A stretch of DNA of 55,846 nt from an uncultured Woeseiaceae bacterium (GCA_905480215.1 CAJQPL010000050.1:1-55846), one strand, 5' to 3'; positions 39,356-49,007 are shown, counted from the first letter of the stretch. The notes: generated from the letters alone by a model not told the origin. Made by a program: numbers and translations.

Positions 39356-40853
39356 CGAAATCGCAATGGAAACAGTTGACGACGCAATCGATACGACGCG
39401 TCGCGTGCTACCATTTTCTTTCGCGAAACGAAACGGCGTACTTATTCAGGAGCTCGGCGCAGACTCCGGCAAGGCCGTTTATCGCAGCAATGCAACGCCA
39501 CTGAGTCTCGCCGAACTGCGTCGTTTTGCCGGCGTACCGATGCAATTGTCTCGCGTTTCCAGCGAAGTATTTGACAGCATGCTGCAGGAATCCTATGAGC
39601 AGGATTCCACGAATGCCGCGCAAATGGTCGACGGTCTGGACGAAGAATTCAATCTGACCCAATTCGCACAAGAGTTGGAGCCTTCTGACCTTCTGGAGAG
39701 CAACGACGACGCACCGATTATTCGCTTCATCAATGCTGTCCTTACCGAAGCGATCAAGGAAAACGCATCCGACGTTCACGTCGAGACCTACGAGAATCGA
39801 TTGGGCGTCCGGTTTCGAGTCGATGGCGTTATGCGCGAAGTATTGCAAACGCGCCGCGCGCTCGCGCCATTGATCGTATCCCGCATTAAAGTCATGTCAC
39901 GACTCGATATTGCCGAAAAACGCCTGCCGCAAGATGGTCGCATTTCATTAAAGATAGGCGGTCGTGCAGTCGATGTCCGCGTTTCCACTTTGCCATCCGG
40001 ACACGGCGAGCGCGTCGTCTTACGCTTGCTCGACAAGCAGGCGGGCCGCCTGGATTTGTCATCATTAGGGATGGACGAGGTTTCAATGCAGTCTATGGAT
40101 GAACTGATCCATAAGCCGCATGGCATTATTTTGGTTACCGGCCCGACGGGTTCTGGTAAGACCACCACCTTGTATGCTTCGCTCGCGCGCATCAACGACA
40201 ATAGTCGCAACATCATGACGGTCGAGGATCCGATCGAGTATCTAATCGATGGCATTGGCCAGACACAGGTCAACACCAAAGTAGAGATGACATTTGCTCG
40301 CGGCTTGCGAGCTATCCTGCGGCAAGATCCAGACGTCGTCATGGTCGGCGAAATTCGTGATCTCGAGACCGCTGAAATTGCTGTTCAGGCGAGTCTGACA
40401 GGCCACCTGGTGTTATCAACATTACACACCAATACCGCCAGCGGTGCCGTGACCCGACTTCGAGACATGGGGGTAGCGCCTTATTTACTATCCTCGAGTC
40501 TGATCGGTGTCCTTGCACAGCGACTGGTCCGCGTACTCGATGATGATTCCAAGATTCCGTACACGGCATCCGATTACGAGTGCCAGGCACTCGGCGTCGA
40601 TTCAACAAATCCTCCTACGCTTTACAAGGCTGGCAGCGGCGGCAATCGCGGCTTTGTTGGGCGTACCGGTATCTATGAAATGATCAACGTCGATGATGCT
40701 ATGCGAGAAATGATCCATGATGGCGTTAGCGAGCAAGAGCTTGAACGTCAGGCGCGAAAGAGCAGCCCCAATATTCGCGCCGACGGCCGTCGCCTGGTCA
40801 TGGCCGGCCAAACGACGCTAGACGAAGTCCTGCGTGTCACTCGCGAAGATTAG
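39342..40853 (+). CDS. gspE: Type II secretion ATPase GspE (without the usual zinc tetracysteine)
   Basis: A 503-residue hexameric secretion ATPase. The N1/N2 regions are followed by Walker A GPTGSGKTT (about residue 268), Asp box, Walker B RQDPDVVMVGEIRD and the His box LVLSTLHTNTASGAV. In most GspE proteins a CxxC ... CxxC zinc motif lies before GRTGIYE; here the equivalent stretch is RVLDDDSKIPY ... KAGSGGNRGFVGRTGIYE, with no cysteine at those four places. It powers pseudopilus assembly through GspF. Confidence 0.95.
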   Translation: MEANSEIAMETVDDAIDTTRRVLPFSFAKRNGVLIQELGADSGKAVYRSNATPLSLAELRRFAGVPMQLSRVSSEVFDSMLQESYEQDSTNAAQMVDGLDEEFNLTQFAQELEPSDLLESNDDAPIIRFINAVLTEAIKENASDVHVETYENRLGVRFRVDGVMREVLQTRRALAPLIVSRIKVMSRLDIAEKRLPQDGRISLKIGGRAVDVRVSTLPSGHGERVVLRLLDKQAGRLDLSSLGMDEVSMQSMDELIHKPHGIILVTGPTGSGKTTTLYASLARINDNSRNIMTVEDPIEYLIDGIGQTQVNTKVEMTFARGLRAILRQDPDVVMVGEIRDLETAEIAVQASLTGHLVLSTLHTNTASGAVTRLRDMGVAPYLLSSSLIGVLAQRLVRVLDDDSKIPYTASDYECQALGVDSTNPPTLYKAGSGGNRGFVGRTGIYEMINVDDAMREMIHDGVSEQELERQARKSSPNIRADGRRLVMAGQTTLDEVLRVTRED

Positions 40854-40874
40854 ACTCATCAGGGATAGACACTA

Positions 40875-42089
40875 ATGGGAGCGTTCGAGTACGTCGCGAT
40901 GGATCAGGCAGGCAAGCAGAGAAAGGGCTTGCTTGAGGGCGATACGCCGAAGCATATCCGTCAATTGCTTCGTGACAGGCAGTTAATGCCGGTTAGTGTT
41001 GCGGAAGTAGCCAACAAGGAAGCGGACCGGCAACGCAGCTTTTCTTTTCGTAAAGGAATTTCATCCGCCGAGCTGGCCTTGCTTACTCGGCAGCTGGCTT
41101 CATTGGCGCAATCGGGCATGCCGCTCGAGGAAGCCCTGCTAGCTGTATCGGAACAGAATGACAATCCACGCACCAAGAGCATCCTTCTTGGTGTGCGCGC
41201 CAAAGTTATGGAAGGACATACTCTGGCGGACGGCTTCGGTGAATTTCCGCAAGCCTTTCCGGAGTTATATCGGGCGACCGTGGCAGCTGGCGAGCAATCA
41301 GGACACCTCGACATTGTGCTCGAACGTTTGGCTGACTACACCGAGTCACGACAAGAACTGCGACAGAACATTACCAACGCGATGGTTTATCCGATCGCAT
41401 TGATTGTCATGGCGCTCAGTATTATTGGCTTCATGCTGGCGACCGTAGTGCCAAAGATTGTTAGTGTTTTTGAAAGTACCAGAGCAGACCTGCCCGGACT
41501 GACGCGTGGCTTGATCGCGACCAGTGACTTCCTGCGCGATTACTGGTTTTTACTCGGTATCGGCTTAGCCGCGGTGGCGTACGGAATTTGGTGGGTATTG
41601 CAGAAAGAAGGACCACGCCGCAGCTATCACGGCATTCTCTTAAAGATGCCGATTTCCGGACGCCTGACGCGCGGTATCAATACGGCTCGCTTTACGCGGA
41701 CCTTGAGTATTTTGGCGGGCAGCGGCGTGCCTATTCTCGAAGCATTAAAAATATCATCCGAAGTCATCGAAAATCTGCCTATGCGAGATGCCGTCTCGGA
41801 AGCTACTGTTCGAGTTCGCGAAGGTGGCTCGATCAGTAAATCACTTGCTAGCAGCCGATTGTTTCCACCTATGATGATTCACTTGATTTCCAGCGGTGAG
41901 GCCGGCGGCAAACTTGAGGAAATGCTGGACCGCGCGGCTGCTGGCCAGGAGCGGGAAGTGAATGGCTTAATTGCTGCATTACTTGGTATATTGCAACCGT
42001 TGGTCATCGTATTTATGGGTGGGATCGTGCTGCTAATCGTCCTGGCTATCCTGCTACCTATTTTCGAGATCAACAACCTTATTCGTTAA
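40875..42089 (+). CDS. gspF: Type II secretion inner-membrane protein GspF
   Basis: A 404-residue platform protein with two repeated cytoplasmic domains and three membrane helices (about 170-190, 220-240, 375-398). Motifs are LTRQLASLAQSGMPLEEAL and the second copy RFTRTLSILAGSGVPILEAL, with PELYRATVAAGEQSGHL and FPPMMIHLISSGEAGGKLEEML. It transmits GspE action to the pseudopilus. It is followed by a small acidic gene instead of the usual gspG. Confidence 0.95.
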   Translation: MGAFEYVAMDQAGKQRKGLLEGDTPKHIRQLLRDRQLMPVSVAEVANKEADRQRSFSFRKGISSAELALLTRQLASLAQSGMPLEEALLAVSEQNDNPRTKSILLGVRAKVMEGHTLADGFGEFPQAFPELYRATVAAGEQSGHLDIVLERLADYTESRQELRQNITNAMVYPIALIVMALSIIGFMLATVVPKIVSVFESTRADLPGLTRGLIATSDFLRDYWFLLGIGLAAVAYGIWWVLQKEGPRRSYHGILLKMPISGRLTRGINTARFTRTLSILAGSGVPILEALKISSEVIENLPMRDAVSEATVRVREGGSISKSLASSRLFPPMMIHLISSGEAGGKLEEMLDRAAAGQEREVNGLIAALLGILQPLVIVFMGGIVLLIVLAILLPIFEINNLIR

Positions 42090-42133
42090 TCAGGTTTTTA
42101 GTCTGGTGAGGTATTCCCAAATAGAGGTACATA

Positions 42134-42439
42134 ATGAGCGGCGATGTTAAAGACAACACTGACGAGAACGGCAGTGAGAACAACGAGAGTGAATATAACG
42201 AGAGTGAGAATGATGTTGCGGAAGCGTTGGCTGATGGCGACATCGTTGTTGATTTCGACGAAACGGTTGGTGATTTAGCCGCCGTATTAAGTGTTGAGAA
42301 ACTTGAAGCTAAAGTCGATTCTGCGGATATGGATGAGGTTGCGGAAAAAGCCCAGATTCGAAGACGACTTGAAGAGCTTCGCCAACAGCGAGAAGCCGAT
42401 CTCGATGGGACTTTTAACATCAAAATGGATGACGACTAG
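42134..42439 (+). CDS. Small acidic protein downstream of gspF, function unknown
   Basis: A 101-residue very acidic protein. The first 45 residues are Glu/Asn/Ser/Asp-rich and partly repetitive (NNESEYNESEND), then VDFDETVGDLAAVLSVEKLEAKVDSADM, and a charged helical end (KAQIRRRLEELRQQREADL). No membrane segment or Cys. An AGAGGTAC-type ribosome site lies upstream. It is the last gene of the gsp run and ends six bases from the convergent dnaE2. It could be an unrelated gene; I do not recognise the family. Confidence 0.6.
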   Translation: MSGDVKDNTDENGSENNESEYNESENDVAEALADGDIVVDFDETVGDLAAVLSVEKLEAKVDSADMDEVAEKAQIRRRLEELRQQREADLDGTFNIKMDDD

Positions 42440-42445
42440 CGGGCG

Positions 42446-45400
42446 TTATCTAAAATCTCTGGAGTGAACACTAAGACCACCGAGCATCTCGGTGTGATCA
42501 AACAGTCGCCGTGCAATAACGTGAATAACCTTCCCTTCGACCTGCAACTCTCCCGCAATTCCAAGCAGCCGAGCATTGAGAAGTACCGATCTGAATTCTT
42601 CAGCAATCTTCTTCCAGATAATCACGTTAATCTGACCGGACTCATCCTCCAGCGTGACAAACGTAACGCCGCTTGCGGTTCCTGGCCGCTGCCTGGTAAT
42701 AACAAGCCCTGCCACATTAATGGGCTGACCACTCAAGCTGGCCGGCAACTGCTCCGCAGCAACATAGTTGTAACGGTCCAGATGACGGCGCAGTAAACAC
42801 ATCGGATGGCGCCGCAACGTTAAGCCAGTACTTTGATAGTCAGCGACGATATCCTGTCCTTCTGTCGGTTTCTTTAGAAGTGGTGACGCTTCGTAATGTT
42901 GCATCGACTTGAATAATGGCAACGGTTTTTCTGTACCAGCAACTGCCCACCGCGCACGGTGTCGATCACCTGACAGCGCCTTCAGCGCTCCTGCTGTTGC
43001 CAGCAATCCCAGTTCGCGTTGTTCAAGTTGAGTTCTTTCGAGGAGTCCTTGTACTTGCCGGTACTCACCTCGCTCACGTTCACTCACAATTCTTCTTCCC
43101 GCCTCCTCAGAAAGTCCCTTAACCAATCGCAGCCCCAGGCGAAGAACGGCTGCACCCTCCTCACCAGTTTCAAGGCTGCAATCCCAGTCACTGCAATTAA
43201 TATCAACCGCATTTACCTGCACACCATGACGGTGTACGTCCTGCACCAATTGCGAAGCAGAATAGAAACCCATTGGTTGGCTATTGATAAGCGCACAGGC
43301 AAATGCTGCCGGTGTGTGGTACTTCAACCAACAGGAAACATAAACCAGCAACGCAAAGCTCGCCGAATGCGATTCGGGAAAACCATACTCGCCGAAACCT
43401 TCAATCTGGCGAAATATCTGGCGCGCGAAACCCTCATCATAGCCACGCTCGCGCATACCCGAAATTAACTTGTCTTCGAACGGTCCCAAACCACCGCGCC
43501 GTTTCCAGGCAGCCATTGCGCGCCGTAATTGATCAGCCTCTCCAGGTGTAAAACCGGCGGCAACCACTGCAAGTTGCATCACCTGTTCCTGAAAAATCGG
43601 CACTCCCAAGGTGCGTTGCAAAACACCTTTAACCTCTTCGCTGGGATAGTCGACAGCCTCCTCTCCGTTTCTACGCCGTAGATACGGATGCACCATATCG
43701 CCTTGGATAGGTCCCGGCCGAATAATCGCGACTTCGATAACAAGGTCGTAATAACATCGTGGTTTAAGCCTCGGCAACATAGCCATTTGCGCACGCGACT
43801 CAATTTGAAACACGCCCATAGTGTCGCCATCACAAATCATGTCGTATACCAGCGGGTCCTCCGCCGGTACGCTTGCCAACGTGTACTCGCGACCATCGAA
43901 GTCGCGAATCAAATCGAAACTACGCCGTATCGCAGTCAACATACCGAGCCCCAGTACATCGACTTTGAGCAGTCCCATCTCTTCGAGGTCATCTTTTTCC
44001 CATTGAATGACGGTACGATTCGGCATCGTTGCATTCTCTATGGGCACTAACTCATGCAGTGGTGCATCGGAGATGATAAAGCCACCAACGTGTTGTGAGA
44101 GATGACGAGGAAAACCAATAATTTCGCGAACCAGGTACAAAAGTCGCCGGATAATCGGGCTATCGGGATCCATGCCAGCCTCCAGAATGCGGCTATCGTC
44201 GACTTTGTGGCCATCCCACCACTGCATCGATCGTGACAAGCGACTTATCTGTAAGTCACTTAAGCCCAGCAGCTTGCCGACATCACGCAGTGCACTACGC
44301 GGCCGATAGCTAATAACGGTAGCGGCCAAAGCAGCACGTTCCCGACCGTATTTAGCATAGATATATTGAATCACCTCTTCACGACGCTCATGTTCGAAAT
44401 CCACATCGATATCTGGGGGTTCGTTACGCTCTTTGGAGATAAAGCGTTCGACCAAGACCTGCATCCGATCCGGATCTACCTCAGTAATGCCCAAACAGAA
44501 GCACACCGCAGAGTTCGCCGCTGAGCCGCGGCCCTGACAGAGAATATGCTGCGAACGCGCAAAAGCGACAATATCCTGTACCGTCAAAAAATAGGATTCG
44601 TATTTGAGTTCGGCAATCAACTTTAATTCGTGTTCGACAAGTGCCCGCACCTTGGCTGGTACGCCCGTTGGCCAGCGCCGACAGATACCTTCTTCGGTGA
44701 GCTTCCTGAGATAAGCGCCTGCCGTTTCACCATCGGGCACTAACTCGTTAGGGTATTCGTAGCGCAGATCATCCAGCGAAAAATTTATGCTGTCGGCTAT
44801 ACGTACTGACTCAGCTAACAGTTCTGACGGATAGACGCGTTCAAGTACGGCGAGTGAGCGCAAGTGACGCTCGCCATTGGCATACAAGGCAAACCCGGCC
44901 TTATCGACAGTCGTACCAATACGAATCGCGGTGAGCGCATCCTGTAGAATACGGCGTGCACGAATATGCATATGCACGTCACCACAGGCCACCAGTGGCA
45001 GCTTTAAACGCTCACCTTCAGCACGCAGCCTGTCAAGCTGCTGTCGCTGCCGTCCATCGGCCAATAACTCCACTGCGATCCACAGCCGGTCACGAAATGT
45101 TTCGCGTATCCAGTGATCCTCAACATCGAGTGACAAATCCTTGTCGGGTACCCACAACACAAGACAACCGGGTAAACCATCTTCGAAATCGAGTCGCGTC
45201 AGCTCATAGCTGCCCTTCTCAGCCGCACGCCGTGCATTGGTGATGAGTTCACACAGCGCCGCGTAGCCCTGGCAATTTTGCACCAGTACAACCAGCTTCC
45301 GCCCGCTACGCAGGCGTAACTCCGAACCGATGATGAGCTTCTTTAGTCCAGCCTGTTTCGCCGCTGCATGTGCACGTACAACCCCCGACATTGAACACTC

Positions 45401-45535
45401 GTCAGTAATTGCGAGCGCCTCGTAGCCAAGCTGTATCGCCCTGCTAACCAGCTCTTCCGGATGCGACGCACCGCGCAGGAATGTAAAGTTACTCAGTGCA
45501 TGTAACTCGGCGTAACGATTAGCCGAAGATGCCAT
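42446..45535 (-). CDS. dnaE2: Error-prone DNA polymerase DnaE2 (ImuC)
   Basis: A 1029-residue C-family polymerase of the mutasome, shorter than replicative DnaE. The PHP domain is at the N-terminus (YAELHALSNFTFLRGASHPEELV, ALAITDECSMSGVVRAH); the catalytic Asp residues lie in EPPDIDVDFEHERREEVIQYIY; later blocks include GRGSAANSAVCFCLGIT, the HhH region and an OB domain (INVAGLVITRQRPGTASGVTFVTLED). It performs mutagenic translesion synthesis with ImuA and ImuB. Its start overlaps the imuB end by 17 bases. Confidence 0.96.
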   Translation of the reverse strand: MASSANRYAELHALSNFTFLRGASHPEELVSRAIQLGYEALAITDECSMSGVVRAHAAAKQAGLKKLIIGSELRLRSGRKLVVLVQNCQGYAALCELITNARRAAEKGSYELTRLDFEDGLPGCLVLWVPDKDLSLDVEDHWIRETFRDRLWIAVELLADGRQRQQLDRLRAEGERLKLPLVACGDVHMHIRARRILQDALTAIRIGTTVDKAGFALYANGERHLRSLAVLERVYPSELLAESVRIADSINFSLDDLRYEYPNELVPDGETAGAYLRKLTEEGICRRWPTGVPAKVRALVEHELKLIAELKYESYFLTVQDIVAFARSQHILCQGRGSAANSAVCFCLGITEVDPDRMQVLVERFISKERNEPPDIDVDFEHERREEVIQYIYAKYGRERAALAATVISYRPRSALRDVGKLLGLSDLQISRLSRSMQWWDGHKVDDSRILEAGMDPDSPIIRRLLYLVREIIGFPRHLSQHVGGFIISDAPLHELVPIENATMPNRTVIQWEKDDLEEMGLLKVDVLGLGMLTAIRRSFDLIRDFDGREYTLASVPAEDPLVYDMICDGDTMGVFQIESRAQMAMLPRLKPRCYYDLVIEVAIIRPGPIQGDMVHPYLRRRNGEEAVDYPSEEVKGVLQRTLGVPIFQEQVMQLAVVAAGFTPGEADQLRRAMAAWKRRGGLGPFEDKLISGMRERGYDEGFARQIFRQIEGFGEYGFPESHSASFALLVYVSCWLKYHTPAAFACALINSQPMGFYSASQLVQDVHRHGVQVNAVDINCSDWDCSLETGEEGAAVLRLGLRLVKGLSEEAGRRIVSERERGEYRQVQGLLERTQLEQRELGLLATAGALKALSGDRHRARWAVAGTEKPLPLFKSMQHYEASPLLKKPTEGQDIVADYQSTGLTLRRHPMCLLRRHLDRYNYVAAEQLPASLSGQPINVAGLVITRQRPGTASGVTFVTLEDESGQINVIIWKKIAEEFRSVLLNARLLGIAGELQVEGKVIHVIARRLFDHTEMLGGLSVHSRDFR

Positions 45536-47117
45536 GCAGATACCAATCTGGCGCTTGCTGTCGGTTGCGAAATACCCATAAGCGTATGCCCGCAGCGTTC
45601 ATCGCCGTGTAGTAATCGCGGGAAATACTGTCCTCGTCCCACCAGCCCGTCTCAAGTCGCTCGGGTCCTTCGAGCAACATTAAGCGGCCGCCTCTGTGTG
45701 AAGGATAGCCACAGTCGAGTGTCAACAAAGCTGGTTTTGGCAACATCCACAATGGTCGTGGTATGTCATTTGTCACCAGCGTGCTGACAGCCCAGTCTGA
45801 CAACGGGTCCTGTGTACTCCAGGCGTACTCAGGCCGATGCTCCGCCACCATCGTCATCGCGTTTACCGACTGATCACCAATGCGCGCAGTCAAGCGCTCC
45901 GCCAGTTGCGCAATAGAGTAACGCCGCCCCTGCTTACCGTCTTTGCTATGAAAATTAAGGCGCGCAGTCTCTGCCTGCAATGGCTGTGACAAACCACTGC
46001 GCAAGCGTACGGCAATAACCGCCTCCGGTAGGCGTAAGGCCTCAAAGCGAATCTTTAAAAGATCGAACCAACGCGTTGCCGAGCGATCAGCGAGTGCCGA
46101 GCCCAGGGATAATTCGCTTGCCGCACTTTTAAGATGGAAAAAACTAAAGCGTAATCGCTGCGTAGCCAATTGACGTGCCAATAAAAACTGCTCATGCGAT
46201 AACAGCAGCTCACGACAAATGTTTAACAATAATTCACGGTCCGATTGTTCTTCTGTCATTTCGAAATCAGCGCAAAAACGCTCCGCTGCGCGCCATGAAT
46301 CACGTGGGTCCGGCAGATCGCCCAACGCACGATCAAGATCCAGTAAACGTTCTGCACCAAAACGCCGCGTAAAACCTTCTCTCGGCAAACGCAGACAATC
46401 ACCAATGTTGTTAATGCCCATACCTGTCAGCGACTCACGCTGACCGTTTGACCAGTGCAAACAAGTCAGAGGTAATTGGCGTATTGCAGCGGGCAGATTT
46501 TCTTTCGCCCGAATGCAAACGCGACGACCCGCTCTTGCCAACCAGGTCGCGGCCAGCGGTGTCGGCGCAATCGCCATCGCGGCCGAAAAGCCCTCTGCCG
46601 CCAAACCCTCCGATATTTTCTGGCGCAGCGTGGGCAAGCCACCAAATAAGCGCACGCTGCCAGCAATCTCCAGCAACAGCACATCCCTGCCTGCAATACT
46701 GACAAAAGAAGAAAAACGCTCCAGCCAGGTAGCCAGCCGTTCAAGTACTTGCTGTTCACGCAGCGGATTGCGTTCTTGCAGCGTTAATGCTGGCAACAAA
46801 GCTAGCGCCGCATTGCTTGACTGACCCGCCATGATGCCTGCTGCCGCTGCCTTCGCATCCGTTTGCAGCACTCTATAGATGCCGTGCTGTTCCTCAACGA
46901 TCGCCAGCGCTTCTGCAGAAGAGCGACAAGCCTGTAAAGGCAAATTGGGCAAGTAGATACAAAACCACAAACGCTGCACCGCAGTTGGCGTTATAGACAG
47001 TGGTTTTACCGCTGCGGCAGGTACCGCAGGTTCCGCAAACGGTAAAGTTTGCTGCTTTGCAGAGGAAGTTGGGGCGGTGTCCCGCGCCGCGACGGGAGAT
47101 TTTCGTGCCCGCGACAC
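45519..47117 (-). CDS. imuB: DNA polymerase Y-family protein ImuB
   Basis: A 532-residue Y-family homologue. The N-terminus has a polar leader, then LWFCIYLPNLPLQACRSS and ALAIVEEQHGIYRVLQTD where active polymerases carry their catalytic acidic residues, which appear replaced, as is normal for ImuB. Little-finger region at ADRSATRWFDLLKIRFEALRLP. It acts as the hub linking the beta clamp, ImuA and DnaE2. It lies two bases after imuA. Confidence 0.92.
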   Translation of the reverse strand: MSRARKSPVAARDTAPTSSAKQQTLPFAEPAVPAAAVKPLSITPTAVQRLWFCIYLPNLPLQACRSSAEALAIVEEQHGIYRVLQTDAKAAAAGIMAGQSSNAALALLPALTLQERNPLREQQVLERLATWLERFSSFVSIAGRDVLLLEIAGSVRLFGGLPTLRQKISEGLAAEGFSAAMAIAPTPLAATWLARAGRRVCIRAKENLPAAIRQLPLTCLHWSNGQRESLTGMGINNIGDCLRLPREGFTRRFGAERLLDLDRALGDLPDPRDSWRAAERFCADFEMTEEQSDRELLLNICRELLLSHEQFLLARQLATQRLRFSFFHLKSAASELSLGSALADRSATRWFDLLKIRFEALRLPEAVIAVRLRSGLSQPLQAETARLNFHSKDGKQGRRYSIAQLAERLTARIGDQSVNAMTMVAEHRPEYAWSTQDPLSDWAVSTLVTNDIPRPLWMLPKPALLTLDCGYPSHRGGRLMLLEGPERLETGWWDEDSISRDYYTAMNAAGIRLWVFRNRQQAPDWYLHGIFG

Positions 47118-47119
47118 AG

Positions 47120-47755
47120 TTAAAATAAATCGTTTAAAACAGTCGGGCGACCACCACGACTTTTTAAAATATGAACACGAGTGCCTTCACCCGTCGATTG
47201 TAATTCCAGGCGTAATGCAGCAGCAGATGTCTGGTGGCGCGCATTCAACGGGCGAAATGCTATCGCCCAGCTATGCCCCTTCTCGGCCGCCAGCTGTAAT
47301 CGTCGGCTCGCTTGATCGTCGAGCTTATCGGGCCATAACAATACGGCGGCACAAGTACCCGACGACAATGCCTGCTCAGCGGACCACAACAATTCACTGT
47401 CGTCTTTCGGCCGCACGATCAGCATGCGCGATAAATCAATGCCGCATTGTTGCAATGCAGGCGCGTAGGGTTGAAACGGTGGCGCGATCCAGGCAATCCA
47501 GCCCGGTTCAGCGTATTCGCCAGCGTAGCTTTCGGATTCTTCAGCACTCAGTTGTGCCAGTGCCGGCATCAGTAAACGCAGTTCACCAATACCGTACTGT
47601 CCGATGAGAATTTCGGTTAATGCCTGTAGCGGCCAGCCACCGCCGGGGAGGCAACGATCAAGCTTGGGATAACCACTGGTAAGTCCAACCCGAGTATCGG
47701 TCTGACTGCTGCCCCGCCAAACCCGCGGGTTCTCCAGTAGTTTCTCCAAACTCAT
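47120..47755 (-). CDS. imuA: Translesion DNA synthesis-associated protein ImuA
   Basis: A 211-residue RecA-like protein. Seen are VWRGSSQTD at the start, GYPKLDRCLPGGGWPLQALTEI where Walker A would be (it lacks the classical GKT), and IGELRLLMPALAQLS. ImuA supports mutasome function with ImuB. It starts 12 bases after lexA and is probably in the same SOS-controlled transcript. Confidence 0.92.
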   Translation of the reverse strand: MSLEKLLENPRVWRGSSQTDTRVGLTSGYPKLDRCLPGGGWPLQALTEILIGQYGIGELRLLMPALAQLSAEESESYAGEYAEPGWIAWIAPPFQPYAPALQQCGIDLSRMLIVRPKDDSELLWSAEQALSSGTCAAVLLWPDKLDDQASRRLQLAAEKGHSWAIAFRPLNARHQTSAAALRLELQSTGEGTRVHILKSRGGRPTVLNDLF

Positions 47756-47767
47756 CCTTAAGACCCA

Positions 47768-48385
47768 TCAATGCAGCGGTAAGCCGTCACGAATAACGCC
47801 AACAACCACGCCCTCAATAACCAGATTCTGCTCTCTTAAGTCGACTTCAATGGGTTCAAAATCTGTATTTTCTGGCAGCAACGACACCACCGAACCATTT
47901 TGCCGGTAACGTTTAACCGTTACCTCGTCATCAAGGCGCGCAACAATGATCTGCCGACTGCGAACCTCTGGCGTGCGATGTACCGCAACGAGATCGCCAT
48001 CGAGTATGCCAGCATCGCGCATACTCATGCCCTGTACTCGTAATAGATAATGCGGTTTAGGATTAAAAAGTTGCGGATCAATACGATAATGTGTCTCGAT
48101 ATGCTCCTCTGCGAGGATGGGATTGCCCGCGGCAACCCGACCCACCAGCGGCAAACCGATCTGATCGCGCAGAGAATCTTTTAGCTGAATACCACGCGAA
48201 GCGCCCGGCACCAAGTCCAGCACACCCTTGCGCTGCAAGGCACGTAAGTGCTCCTCAGCGGCATTAGGGGATTTAAAACCCAGCTCGCGGGCAATCTCTG
48301 CACGCGTCGGCGGCATGCCGGTTTCGTAGATAACATCTTGAATTAATTCGAGAATTTGTTTTTGTCTAGGGGTCAGTTCGCGCAT
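47768..48385 (-). CDS. lexA: LexA repressor
   Basis: A 205-residue repressor-protease close to E. coli LexA. The winged helix recognises DNA through [23 protein letters not shown]. The self-cleavage site is the Ala-Gly in GRVAAGNPI (about residue 85), with the catalytic Ser in VQGMSMRD (about 119) and Lys in EVTVKRY (about 155). RecA filaments induce self-cleavage. It heads lexA-imuA-imuB-dnaE2, and two LexA boxes precede it, so the operon is self-regulated. Confidence 0.97.
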   Translation of the reverse strand: MRELTPRQKQILELIQDVIYETGMPPTRAEIARELGFKSPNAAEEHLRALQRKGVLDLVPGASRGIQLKDSLRDQIGLPLVGRVAAGNPILAEEHIETHYRIDPQLFNPKPHYLLRVQGMSMRDAGILDGDLVAVHRTPEVRSRQIIVARLDDEVTVKRYRQNGSVVSLLPENTDFEPIEVDLREQNLVIEGVVVGVIRDGLPLH

Positions 48386-48396
48386 TTGAGCAGTTC

Positions 48397-48412
48397 CTGT
48401 ATGTATTCACAG
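48397..48412 (-). promoter_or_regulatory. LexA box 1 (lexA operator)
   Basis: CTGTATGTATTCACAG is a perfect CTGT-N8-ACAG SOS box, centred about 20 bases upstream of the lexA ATG. Confidence 0.9.
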
Positions 48413-48416
48413 TATG

Positions 48417-48432
48417 CTGGGATTATATACAG
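48417..48432 (-). promoter_or_regulatory. LexA box 2 (lexA operator)
   Basis: On the minus strand the sequence is CTGTATATAATCCCAG, one mismatch from CTGT-N8-ACAG and with the TATAT core of strong SOS boxes. Its centre is 20 bases from that of box 1, the tandem arrangement of E. coli lexA. The ATATAAT segment probably includes the -10 element. Confidence 0.85.
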
Positions 48433-48617
48433 TAGTTCGCTCAGTGCAAGCTCCTATTACCAGGTCGTCATATCACCGCCATGGATAGAGAAGCCTAGGC
48501 ATTCCTTCACTCGCAGGCGGAATAGTTCAGCCTGAGCATCCACCGCTGCAATGGCGGTTAATTAAAAGCGGCAGTGTCGCTCAGGAGAGACAATAGTGAA
48601 TAAAAACAAGCACAACA

Positions 48618-48646
48618 TTGCACCCATGGTCAGATTGGGAAATAAT
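48618..48646 (+). promoter_or_regulatory. Sigma-70 promoter of the murein lipoprotein gene
   Basis: TTGCAC (48618-48623), a 17-base spacer and AATAAT (48641-48646). Predicted start near 48653, 33 bases before the ATG at 48686. The position of this promoter argues against the in-frame start at 48596. Confidence 0.6.
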
Positions 48647-48685
48647 GCGCCTGCTAATTTAGCTAACTATCAAGGGACCTTTCAA

Positions 48686-48988
48686 ATGAAAAAGACCGCA
48701 CTTAGAGCAAGCGGACTCGTACTCCTCCTAGCACTGGCCGCCGGCTGCGCATCACAAGCAAGTTTGGACGAAGTTAGAGCAACGGCTGAACGTGCTGCTG
48801 CTGACGCTGCTGCTGCAGCGTCTTCTGTAGAAACTGCACGTGCTGCTGCTGATCGCGCTTCTCAGGCTGCTTCTGCTGCACAAAGCACCGCTGATCAAGC
48901 GCTTTCTGCTTCAACAGAAGCACAGGCTTGCTGCGAAGCAAACCGCGAAAGCATGGAGCGTATGTTCCAGAAATCGATGTCTAAGTAG
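48686..48988 (+). CDS. Murein lipoprotein, Lpp/OprI type
   Basis: A 100-residue lipoprotein. I chose ATG 48686 (AGGG ribosome site) because it gives a compact lipoprotein signal with lipobox LAAGC (lipidated Cys 21). The mature part is an Ala-rich heptad zipper (AERAAADAAAAASSVETARA...), and the end EANRESMERMFQKSMSK closes with the Lys used for covalent attachment to peptidoglycan, close to Pseudomonas OprI. Two additional Cys (ACCEA) near the end are unusual. It tethers the outer membrane to the wall. An L,D-transpeptidase gene is convergent 20 bases away. Confidence 0.85.
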   Translation: MKKTALRASGLVLLLALAAGCASQASLDEVRATAERAAADAAAAASSVETARAAADRASQAASAAQSTADQALSASTEAQACCEANRESMERMFQKSMSK

Positions 48989-49007
48989 TACGACTACTTA
49001 ACAGCAT

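Noticed and set aside
48596..48685. Upstream GTG start for the murein lipoprotein
   Set aside because: It would put 30 polar residues before the lipoprotein signal and lie over the predicted promoter.
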